DNA of 5,472 nt. Source: DASWHK01 sp036398215 (GTDB taxonomy: Bacteria > Acidobacteriota > UBA890). The notes below the pieces were generated by a model. It saw nothing but the letters and a program-made list of their open reading frames with translations. It was not told the origin of the DNA and searched no databases. The DNA lies in contig DASWHK010000108.1 in NCBI GenBank assembly GCA_036398215.1, positions 1 to 5,472 of the forward strand, read 5' to 3'. Shown piece by piece: positions 1 to 5,472 of this stretch. Each line of letters begins with the position of its first letter. Within the stretch, counting starts at the first letter, position 1. The translations under genes were made by a program, and so were the position numbers.

Positions 1-1290
<1,290 letters not shown>

Positions 1291-1332
1291 GTACTCGATC
1301 CAGACCCTGAACGATAGCAGCCATCTTGGACC

Positions 1333-1347
1333 ATATGAGCCATATCG
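1333..1347 (+). promoter_or_regulatory. Candidate enhancer site 1 (ATATG-AGC-CATAT dyad)
   Basis: The sequence ATATGAGCCATATCG contains a perfect 5-bp dyad, ATATG and CATAT, around a 3-bp centre. The first ten bases recur at 1414. Its centre lies about 200 bp upstream of the predicted transcription start near 1537, within the range where enhancer-binding proteins bind. Assignment as a binding site for the activator encoded upstream is inference. Confidence 0.35.
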
Positions 1348-1413
1348 ACCAGAAGCCCTGGTCCTACAGGGGTTTCCGGGGGCCTGGGGCCGGTTCCCCG
1401 CGAATGGCGGCTG

Positions 1414-1427
1414 ATATGAGCCAATCG
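1414..1427 (+). promoter_or_regulatory. Candidate enhancer site 2 (direct repeat of site 1)
   Basis: ATATGAGCCAATCG repeats the first ten bases of the 1333 site exactly and then ATCG after a one-base shift. The second half of the dyad is degraded (CAATC for CATAT). The centre is about 117 bp upstream of the predicted sigma-54 start. Two spaced copies with one weaker half-site fit paired upstream activator sites, but ten matching bases alone is modest evidence. Confidence 0.33.
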
Positions 1428-1460
1428 GCCCCCGAGGCCCTGGAGAGCGCCTCCAGATTC

Positions 1461-1493
1461 CCCGCAAACCCGTGCCAGCAGCGGGTTTGCGGG
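1461..1493. repeat. Perfect 12-bp inverted repeat with 9-nt loop
   Basis: The arms CCCGCAAACCCG (1461-1472) and CGGGTTTGCGGG (1482-1493) are exact reverse complements around TGCCAGCAG. No T-run follows on either strand, so it is not a standard intrinsic terminator. It ends 20 bp before the -24 GG of the sigma-54 promoter and is centred near -60 of the predicted start. This could be an operator, a promoter-proximal activator site or an RNA hairpin ending activator transcription; the sequence does not decide. Confidence 0.7.
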
Positions 1494-1511
1494 CAGCGAA
1501 AAACGGCCTCT

Positions 1512-1527
1512 TGGCACGGGCATTGCA
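1512..1527 (+). promoter_or_regulatory. Sigma-54 (-24/-12) promoter
   Basis: TGGCACGGGCATTGCA matches the RpoN consensus TGGCACG-N4-TTGCA throughout. The -24 GG (1513-1514) and -12 GC (1525-1526) are separated by exactly 10 bp, the required spacing. The expected start is near 1537, giving a leader of about 60 nt before the ATG at 1597. The neighbouring gene for an NtrC-type activator strengthens the call. Confidence 0.92.
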
Positions 1528-1581
1528 ACACTGATCCGCCAGCAACAGCCGGGGGGCAAGGGGCGGCCCGGCGACTCTCAC

Positions 1582-1589
1582 GGGGGAGG
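1582..1589 (+). promoter_or_regulatory. Ribosome-binding site for the 109-aa gene
   Basis: GGGGGAGG lies 7 nt before the ATG at 1597. This strong Shine-Dalgarno match fixes the start of the small gene and argues that it is really translated. Confidence 0.85.
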
Positions 1590-1596
1590 CAAGAAG

Positions 1597-1926
1597 ATGT
1601 CGGTACAAAGCGCATACCTCGACGAGGCCCCACTGCCGATTCCGGCCTCGGTGTTCGAGGGGCACGGCGACGAGCAGTGGGTTGACGACGAAGCGTACCG
1701 CGAGCTGTTCGTCTCGGTCATCGAGCTCGCGATCAAGGACTACGAGTTCCTGCACCGGATCCGCCGGCAGAACCAGCTGACTCCGTCGGAGCGCAAGAAG
1801 CTGCGCGGGCTCACCGAGGACGGCGATCCCGAGGAGTTCTTCGCCAGCCACTGGTTCGAGGACATTTGCCGGATGATCGGCGTGCATCCCGAGGTCATCC
1901 GCGAGAACCTCGGGGCCATGGTCTGA
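1597..1926 (+). CDS. Small acidic protein of unknown function, predicted sigma-54-controlled
   Basis: I do not recognise a named family for this 109-aa protein. There is no signal peptide or membrane segment, so it is probably cytosolic. Seen: a proline-containing N-terminal stretch (about 1-30); a long predicted helix (about 31-60, AYRELFVSVIELAIKDYEFL); a charged turn with TPSERKKL (62-69); an acidic stretch (TEDGDPEE, 73-80); and a C-terminal segment WFEDICRMIGVHPEVIRENL (86-105) that reads like two helices around a GVHP turn, with the only Cys at 91. From memory, small bacterial and phage proteins share this layout (amphipathic helix, then an 'ICxxLGxxPxxxRxxL'-like end); that likeness is inference. 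The end could be a helix-turn-helix or a protein-binding helical pair. It has its own sigma-54 promoter, a strong RBS and a terminator, so it looks like a single-gene conditional transcription unit. Confidence 0.88.
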   Translation: MSVQSAYLDEAPLPIPASVFEGHGDEQWVDDEAYRELFVSVIELAIKDYEFLHRIRRQNQLTPSERKKLRGLTEDGDPEEFFASHWFEDICRMIGVHPEVIRENLGAMV

Positions 1927-1954
1927 GCGACGCCCTCCGTCGCCACATGGGAAT

Positions 1955-1970
1955 CTAGCAGGCCTAGCAG
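1955..1970. repeat. Short direct repeat CTAGCAG x2
   Basis: CTAGCAG occurs at 1955-1961 and 1964-1970, separated by GC, just before and overlapping by two bases the terminator palindrome. It is too short to assign a role. Confidence 0.4.
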
Positions 1971-2003
1971 CGCGGGAGCGACGATCGTCGCTCCCGCGCT
2001 TTC
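1969..2003 (+). terminator. Intrinsic terminator, 32-bp perfect palindrome between convergent genes
   Basis: Bases 1969-2000 form a perfect palindrome (half-site AGCGCGGGAGCGACGA, centre 1984/1985), giving a long GC-rich stem with a tiny loop. On the plus strand TTTCATTT-like sequence follows, a weak U-tract that suits ending the small gene (stop at 1926). On the minus strand it follows the scaffold-gene stop codon by one base but has no T-run, so termination in that direction is less sure. Being symmetric, it may serve both genes. Confidence 0.75.
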
Positions 2004-2391
2004 ATTTGCCGGCGCGCAACAGCTCGGCGAGCGCCTGAAGCGCCAGCCCCACGGCGTGCAACCGCCGCGGCGGCAACCCGTCGAGGGCGCTGACGATCGC
2101 TGCCTGGTCGATTGCGGCGGCTTCCTGCAGCGTTCGCCCGGCCAGCATCTCGGTCAGCGCCGACGCCGCAGCGATGGTCGCCGCACAGCCGTAGGCCTTG
2201 AACCGTACGGCGGCGATCCGCGACACGGCCGCCCCGGCGCCATGATCGCCCCGCTCCAGCTTGACGGCGAGCCGCAGCAGGTCACCGCAGGTCGCGTCGT
2301 GAACGATGGCGACGGCGTCGGGGCTCTCGAGGTCGCCGAGGTTGCGCGGTCGTTCGTAGTGGTCGAGAAACGTCGCCGAGTAGTCGCTCAC
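2002..2391 (-). CDS. IscU/NifU-N-type Fe-S cluster scaffold protein lacking the third conserved Cys
   Basis: This 129-aa protein matches the usual size of IscU-type scaffolds (E. coli IscU is 128 aa), which assemble Fe-S clusters from cysteine desulfurase sulfur in the cytosol. Seen: N-terminal YSATFLDHYERPRNLG (4-19), CGD with Cys35 and Asp37, FKAYGCAATIAAASALTE (64-81) with Cys69, and LPPRRLHAVGLAL (106-118). In IscU the last motif is LPPVK-HCS; here His112 is kept but the following Cys is Ala113 (codon gcc on the minus strand). That Cys is a known cluster ligand and sulfur acceptor, so ordinary scaffold activity is doubtful. It may be a divergent subfamily or use another ligand. The start is GTG at 2391, because the family motif begins at residue 4; an in-frame ATG at 2442 would add 17 atypical residues. 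There is no clear Shine-Dalgarno. No iscS, iscR or hsc gene is adjacent, so it is an orphan here. Confidence 0.9.
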   Translation of the reverse strand: MSDYSATFLDHYERPRNLGDLESPDAVAIVHDATCGDLLRLAVKLERGDHGAGAAVSRIAAVRFKAYGCAATIAAASALTEMLAGRTLQEAAAIDQAAIVSALDGLPPRRLHAVGLALQALAELLRAGK

Positions 2392-2408
2392 GGGCGGATC
2401 TTCGCCCG
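2391..2408 (-). other. Hairpin at the start codon of the scaffold gene
   Basis: The arms CGGGCG (2391-2396) and CGCCCG (2403-2408) pair perfectly around a 6-nt loop. The stem includes the first base of the GTG start and covers the place where a Shine-Dalgarno would sit. It could reduce translation initiation. In DNA this GC-rich, a 6-bp stem may also be chance. Confidence 0.3.
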
Positions 2409-2502
2409 AAACCGCCCCCGCCGCGACCCCGTACAGTACCATTGGACGGCCGGCGAGCATTCCGCCGCCGAGCCCGCCACGCCACCGCACGCGATTCCCG
2501 CT
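2392..2502. promoter_or_regulatory. Divergent intergenic region, probable promoters for both sides
   Basis: The 111 bp between the minus-strand scaffold gene and the plus-strand ABC gene must hold the transcription signals of both unless they are read from further away. The only AT-richer element is GTACAGTAC (2431-2439), itself a palindrome with one central base, containing weak -10-like hexamers on both strands (TACAGT and TACTGT). No convincing -35 hexamer pairs with either, and no sigma-54 motif is present. Confidence 0.3.
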
Positions 2503-3513
2503 ATGGGCTCTCCCATCATCGAGATACGGGGCCTGCGCAAGGTCTACAAGGGGCTGTTCGGCGCCAGGATCGAGGCGCTGCGCGGCGTCGACCTGCGGGT
2601 CGAGCGTGGCCAGGCGTTCGGACTGCTGGGACCGAACGGCGCCGGCAAGACGACGCTCGTCAAGGCCCTGCTCGGCCTGGTACACCCGACCGCCGGCGAT
2701 GTCCGGCTGCTGGGGGCCGACGCCGGCACGCCGGCCGCCCGGCGGCGCGTCGGCTACATGCCCGAGCTGCGCAACTATCCGCGATTCCTGACCGCGGCGA
2801 CATGCCTCGACCTGTTCGGCAGGCTCCACGGGATGCCGGCCGTCCGGCGCCGGCGCCGCACCGGCGAAGTTCTCGAGCAGGTCGACCTGGCACAGTGGCG
2901 CGACCACAAGGTGGGCGGCTTCTCCAAGGGCATGAAACAGCGCCTGGCCCTGGCCCAGGCGCTGCTCAACGAGCCCGAGGTGCTGTTTCTCGACGAGCCC
3001 GCCGAGGGGATCGACCCGCTCGGCCGGGTCGTCGTGCGCAACATCCTGCGCGGGGTTCGCGAGCGCGGCACGACGCTGTTCATGAACTCGCACCTGCTGA
3101 CCGAGGTGGAGATGGTGTGCGACGAGGTCGCCATCCTGCACGGCGGCGTGGTCGTCGAGTCCGGGGTGCTCGCCCGGCTGACGTCGCGCGAGCGCCAGTA
3201 CCGGATCACGGTGGCGGCGGGCGCCGAGCGGGTCCCCGGGTCGCTGGCATCGATGGCGCACGCGGTCGAGCCGGCCGCCGCGCCGGCCGGCCTTGCGGCC
3301 TGGAACCTGACCGTCCAGGACCGCGGGGAGCTCAACGCGGCGCTGGACCGGCTGCGACGCGACGGGGTCCTGATCGACGCCGTCGAGCCGGTGCGCAGCA
3401 GCCTCGAGGAAGTTTTCCTGCGCGCCGTCGCCGGTGCCGCCGGGAGCGACGGCCGCGAATCGCCCGATGACGACCGCGAGCCGCGGCCCGCAAGCGTCGA
3501 GGTGGGACCTTGA
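2503..3513 (+). CDS. ABC-2-type exporter ATP-binding protein
   Basis: A 336-aa cytosolic nucleotide-binding subunit that powers a membrane exporter with the permease encoded next. Seen: the strand IIEIRGLRKVY (5-15); Walker A GPNGAGKT (43-50); the Q-loop region VGYMPELRNYP (83-93), with Glu where many ABC proteins have Gln, as is common in this NosF/CcmA-like group; the signature FSKGMKQR (140-147); Walker B VLFLDEP (160-166) with D-loop GIDP (169-172); and the switch His197 in NSHLL. The C-terminal part (about 230-310) is the variable ABC-2 extension, with LEEVFLRAV (301-309) typical of the family, followed by a polar Asp/Glu/Arg tail (about 315-336). The start is the ATG at 2503, close before the first conserved strand. 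No Shine-Dalgarno is visible there, so initiation may be weak or leaderless. The stop overlaps the permease start, which indicates an operon. The substrate is unknown. Confidence 0.95.
   Translation: MGSPIIEIRGLRKVYKGLFGARIEALRGVDLRVERGQAFGLLGPNGAGKTTLVKALLGLVHPTAGDVRLLGADAGTPAARRRVGYMPELRNYPRFLTAATCLDLFGRLHGMPAVRRRRRTGEVLEQVDLAQWRDHKVGGFSKGMKQRLALAQALLNEPEVLFLDEPAEGIDPLGRVVVRNILRGVRERGTTLFMNSHLLTEVEMVCDEVAILHGGVVVESGVLARLTSRERQYRITVAAGAERVPGSLASMAHAVEPAAAPAGLAAWNLTVQDRGELNAALDRLRRDGVLIDAVEPVRSSLEEVFLRAVAGAAGSDGRESPDDDREPRPASVEVGP
3499..3506 (+). promoter_or_regulatory. Ribosome-binding site setting the TTG start of the permease
   Basis: GAGGTGGG inside the end of the ATPase gene lies just before TTG at 3510; the GAGG core is 7 nt away. 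It supports the unusual TTG over the later GTG at 3530. Confidence 0.7.
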
Positions 3514-4421
3514 GCGCGGCGCTCGATCAGGTGCCCGCAGGGGCCACGCCCGGGGCGCCGCGGCTGACGTTGAGCCAGCTCGGCGGCCTGCTGTCGTACA
3601 CCCTGCGCGAGTCGCTGTACCGCTGGACACTGATCACCTACGCGCTGGGGATCACCTTCTTCCTGCTGCTGCTTGCCACCGCCGTCAACCTCGACATCGT
3701 CGAGGGCACGCTGGCCTCGGCGCGCCTCTTCGGCCAGGACCTCGAGATCGGCGAGATGGGGATCCGCATCAGCGACGTCGTCCGCACCTTCCAGGTGGTG
3801 GTGATCACCTTGCTGTACGTCGTCGGCGTCGCCCTCGCCCTGTTCCTCGCCGCCGACCACATCCCGTCGATCGCCCGCGAAGGCTGGGCCGACCTGCTGC
3901 TGGCCCAGCCGATCTCGCGAACGACGCTGCTGCTGGGAAGGGCGCTCGGCTCGCTGGCCGTCGTCGGGCTCGGGGTCGCCTACCTGGTCGCCGGGAGCTG
4001 GGTCGTATTGCGCTGGAAGACCGGCTTCGGCAGCGCCGGCTTCCTGCTCGCCGGTCTGATCATCCTGTTCGCCTTCGCGGCCTGTTACACGGCGACGATG
4101 CTGGTCGGCATCGTCACCGGCAACGGCCCGGTGGCCGGCATGATCGGCCTGTTCGTCTGGGTGGCTGGCCACGTGATCTACCCCTTCCACCGTTTCCCAG
4201 AGTGGCGCGCCGCGCTGGGCTCCGGCTGGCCGCGGCAGCTTGCAGTCGCGCTGTCCGAGGGCCTCTACTGGTTGCTGCCCAAGAACCAGGGCCTAGGGCA
4301 GCTGGCGGTGGGCGCGGCGCGCGGGGAATCGCTATCGATGGAGCCGGTCCTGTACTCTTTGCCTTTCATGGGCCTGTGCTTGTTGCTTGCCTGCTGGTGG
4401 TTCGCGCGGCGCGACTACTGA
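3510..4421 (+). CDS. ABC-2-type transporter permease (NosY-like architecture)
   Basis: A 303-aa inner-membrane protein that pairs with the upstream ATPase. The TTG start overlaps the ATPase stop (TTGA, 3510-3513), implying translational coupling. Hydrophobic segments predict six membrane helices: about 39-61, 95-117, 146-167, 176-202, 207-225 and 280-298. About 33 residues between helices 1 and 2 would be extracytoplasmic, with DLEIGEMGIRISDV just before helix 2. The cytosolic stretch ADLLLAQPISRTTLLLGRALGSL (127-149) matches the conserved coupling region of ABC-2 permeases ('L..PISR..LLLGK'), and the end FARRDY is typical too. NosY, which works in copper-site maturation of nitrous oxide reductase, has a similar plan, but no nos genes are in view. 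The substrate could be a lipid, peptide or drug; the sequence does not tell. The adjoining lipoprotein gene may belong to the same system. Confidence 0.93.
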   Translation: MSAALDQVPAGATPGAPRLTLSQLGGLLSYTLRESLYRWTLITYALGITFFLLLLATAVNLDIVEGTLASARLFGQDLEIGEMGIRISDVVRTFQVVVITLLYVVGVALALFLAADHIPSIAREGWADLLLAQPISRTTLLLGRALGSLAVVGLGVAYLVAGSWVVLRWKTGFGSAGFLLAGLIILFAFAACYTATMLVGIVTGNGPVAGMIGLFVWVAGHVIYPFHRFPEWRAALGSGWPRQLAVALSEGLYWLLPKNQGLGQLAVGAARGESLSMEPVLYSLPFMGLCLLLACWWFARRDY

Positions 4422-4427
4422 GCCGGC

Positions 4428-4443
4428 GCCGCGACCGCGCGGC
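4428..4443 (+). other. Small GC hairpin between permease and lipoprotein genes
   Basis: GCCGCG (4428-4433) and CGCGGC (4438-4443) pair perfectly around a 4-nt loop, 6 bp after the permease stop. There is no T-run, so it would not be an efficient terminator. It could pause polymerase or protect mRNA ends, or be chance in GC-rich DNA. Confidence 0.25.
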
Positions 4444-4454
4444 AGGCAAACGGT

Positions 4455-4461
4455 GGAGGAG
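4455..4461 (+). promoter_or_regulatory. Ribosome-binding site of the lipoprotein gene
   Basis: GGAGGAG is 7 nt before the ATG at 4469, which favours that ATG over the second one at 4475. Confidence 0.8.
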
Positions 4462-4468
4462 AAAAACG

Positions 4469-5472
4469 ATGGTCATGCCCCAACGCGTGCCGCGGCTCTG
4501 GCTGCGGATGCTGATCGTGACGGCGGTGGCGGCGCTGCTGGCCTGCACGGCATCGGTGGAGACGGAGGGCGTGACGGCCCAGTCCCTGCCCGACCGGCTC
4601 CCGGCCGGCGCCACGGCAGTCGCCTTCGTCGACTACCGGAACATCATCGAGACGATGCCGCCCGAGGACTGGGCCGAGTACGAGGAGATGTTCGAGGACT
4701 CGGAGGATTACGAGAGATTCGCGCGCCTCACCGAGGTGATCGGCATCGACCTGCGCGAGGACCTCGGGCAGATGGCGCTGGCGGCGATGCCCGGCGCGGC
4801 CGGGGAGGAAGGGAACGCGGTGATCCTGATCTCCGCGACGATGGAGCGCTCGCGCCTGGAATCGACGCTGGCGGGCGTCGAAACGGTCTCCTACGAGGGA
4901 CAGACGCTGTACCCGCTCCGTGAGGCGTGGGCGGCGATCGAGGAGGCCGGCGGCCAGCCGCAGACGGGCGAGGCGCCGATGGATCTCGGCGACCAGACCG
5001 GCTTCCTCGCCATCCTCGACGACCGCACCCTGGGGTTTGGCGGCGAGCAGGGCTTGAAGGCGGCGATCGACGCCGGCGCCGGCCGCGCCGCAAGCCTGGC
5101 GGACGATCCGGTCATGAGCGAGCTGCTCGCCGGGATCTCGGACGACAGCCAAGCCTGGTTCGTGGCGAGAAGGGAGAGCTGGCAGGACCAGATGAGCGGG
5201 CTCGGCGAATCGGGCGGCATGGTGCCCACCGACGCGCTCTCCAGCATCGAGACCGTCACGATGTCGATGCGCTTCGCCGAGGGAATGCGCCTGCGCTTGG
5301 CGGGAATCACCGGCGCCGCCGAGGATGCCCGGCTGCTGGCCGACTCGCTCGGCGCCCTCATCACCATGGGCAAATTGATGATGCAGCAGGAGGAGCCGGA
5401 GCTCTTCCAGATCCTCGACCGCGGCATCCGCGTCAGCGCCGAAGACCGGGCGATCGTCATCGAGGCGGACCT
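4469..5472 (+). CDS. Predicted lipoprotein of unknown function, 3'-truncated by the window
   Basis: 334 residues are visible, and the frame is still open at the last base. The N-terminus carries Arg6, Arg9 and Arg13, a hydrophobic core (about 14-24) and a lipobox-like LLAC with Cys26, followed by Thr27; there is no Asp at +2, so outer-membrane sorting is possible. The mature part begins with a low-complexity linker, then LPAGATAVAFVDYRNII (44-60), an acidic stretch (about 65-83, EDWAEYEEMFEDSEDYE), IGIDLREDLGQ (91-101), DDPVMSELL (212-220) and a closing alpha/beta-looking part (about 262-334). The 'LPA-A-AFVD' opening and the repeated 'L-DPVM--LL' and 'LADSL--L' elements recall large periplasmic proteins of unknown function in Acidobacteriota and Myxococcota (DUF3352-like); that is an impression, not a search. 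No catalytic motif is recognised. It sits 47 nt after the permease with no strong terminator between them, so co-transcription and a role as extracytoplasmic partner of the exporter are plausible. A later second function for the unseen C-terminus cannot be excluded. Confidence 0.88.
   Translation, partial: MVMPQRVPRLWLRMLIVTAVAALLACTASVETEGVTAQSLPDRLPAGATAVAFVDYRNIIETMPPEDWAEYEEMFEDSEDYERFARLTEVIGIDLREDLGQMALAAMPGAAGEEGNAVILISATMERSRLESTLAGVETVSYEGQTLYPLREAWAAIEEAGGQPQTGEAPMDLGDQTGFLAILDDRTLGFGGEQGLKAAIDAGAGRAASLADDPVMSELLAGISDDSQAWFVARRESWQDQMSGLGESGGMVPTDALSSIETVTMSMRFAEGMRLRLAGITGAAEDARLLADSLGALITMGKLMMQQEEPELFQILDRGIRVSAEDRAIVIEAD

Larger units (their letters stand above)
1291..1596. other. 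Intergenic control region upstream of the 109-aa gene
   Basis: This 306-bp gap has no gene that I can support; the short frames crossing it are mutually overlapping GC-rich shadows. It contains two copies of ATATGAGCCA 81 bp apart, a small hairpin (CCCTG/CAGGG, 1356-1371, 6-nt loop), a G/C-block stretch around 1367-1396, a perfect 12-bp inverted repeat (1461-1493), a sigma-54 promoter (1512-1527) and a ribosome-binding site (1582-1589). No hairpin followed by a T-run is seen after the activator stop at 1290, so where activator transcription ends is unclear. Confidence 0.8.

Noticed and set aside
1356..1371. Hairpin CCCTG/CAGGG as terminator of the activator gene
   Set aside because: Only a 5-bp stem with GTTTCC rather than a T-run after it, and 65 bp beyond the stop; not strong enough to call.
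2056..2502. Plus-strand N-terminal extension of the ABC ATPase
   Set aside because: It lies antisense to the scaffold gene, and the ABC family starts just before the first conserved strand, at the ATG at 2503.
2442..3470. Plus-strand 342-codon frame overlapping the ATPase
   Set aside because: Arg/Ala/Gly/Pro-rich shadow in another frame of the same DNA; no conserved motif.
2392..3630. Long minus-strand open frame continuing upstream of the scaffold gene (542 codons in all)
   Set aside because: Only the 129-residue end matches a family; the rest is antisense to the clearly coding ABC ATPase and has low-complexity Arg/Gly/Ala composition.
2775..4190. Minus-strand 471-codon open frame
   Set aside because: It is antisense to the ATPase and permease genes, is rich in Asp/Gln/Gly repeats typical of reverse frames in GC-rich genes, and has no recognisable motif.
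2503..4421. Naming the exporter NosF/NosY
   Set aside because: The architecture is similar, but no nosZ, nosD, nosL or copper-binding gene is in view and the ATPase group is broad.
4415..5460. Minus-strand frames opposite the lipoprotein
   Set aside because: The plus-strand frame has a signal peptide with lipobox, a matched RBS and protein-like composition; the reverse frames have none of these.

Overview
The window is high-GC bacterial DNA with dense, short-spaced genes. It holds six protein genes, two of them cut by the window edges. GC-rich codon use, a sigma-54 enhancer-binding response regulator, and a lipoprotein of a type I associate with Acidobacteriota suggest Acidobacteriota or a Myxococcota/Desulfobacterota-like lineage. 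This is inference: no rRNA or marker gene is present.

Left part (1-2001): the 3' part of an NtrC-type sigma-54 activator (receiver, AAA+, Fis-type HTH) is followed by a 306-bp gap. The gap holds a repeated ATATGAGCCA motif, a perfect 12-bp inverted repeat and a textbook -24/-12 sigma-54 promoter. The promoter points at a 109-aa protein of unknown function with a good Shine-Dalgarno sequence. The likely reading is that the activator, or another one like it, drives the small gene from upstream sites. The activator's receiver has Gly where the phospho-acceptor Asp should be, so classical phosphorylation control is doubtful. A 32-bp perfect palindrome ends this unit.

Middle (2002-2502): a minus-strand IscU/NifU-type Fe-S scaffold gene converges on the small gene. 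It keeps Cys35, Asp37, Cys69 and His112 but has Ala113 in place of the third scaffold Cys. It is divergent from the next unit across a 111-bp gap.

Right part (2503-5472): a probable operon encodes an ABC-2 exporter ATPase, its six-TM permease (TTG start overlapping the ATPase stop) and, 47 bp downstream, a predicted lipoprotein of unknown role that runs off the window. The transported substrate cannot be told from the sequence. No tRNA, rRNA, CRISPR array or insertion sequence was seen.
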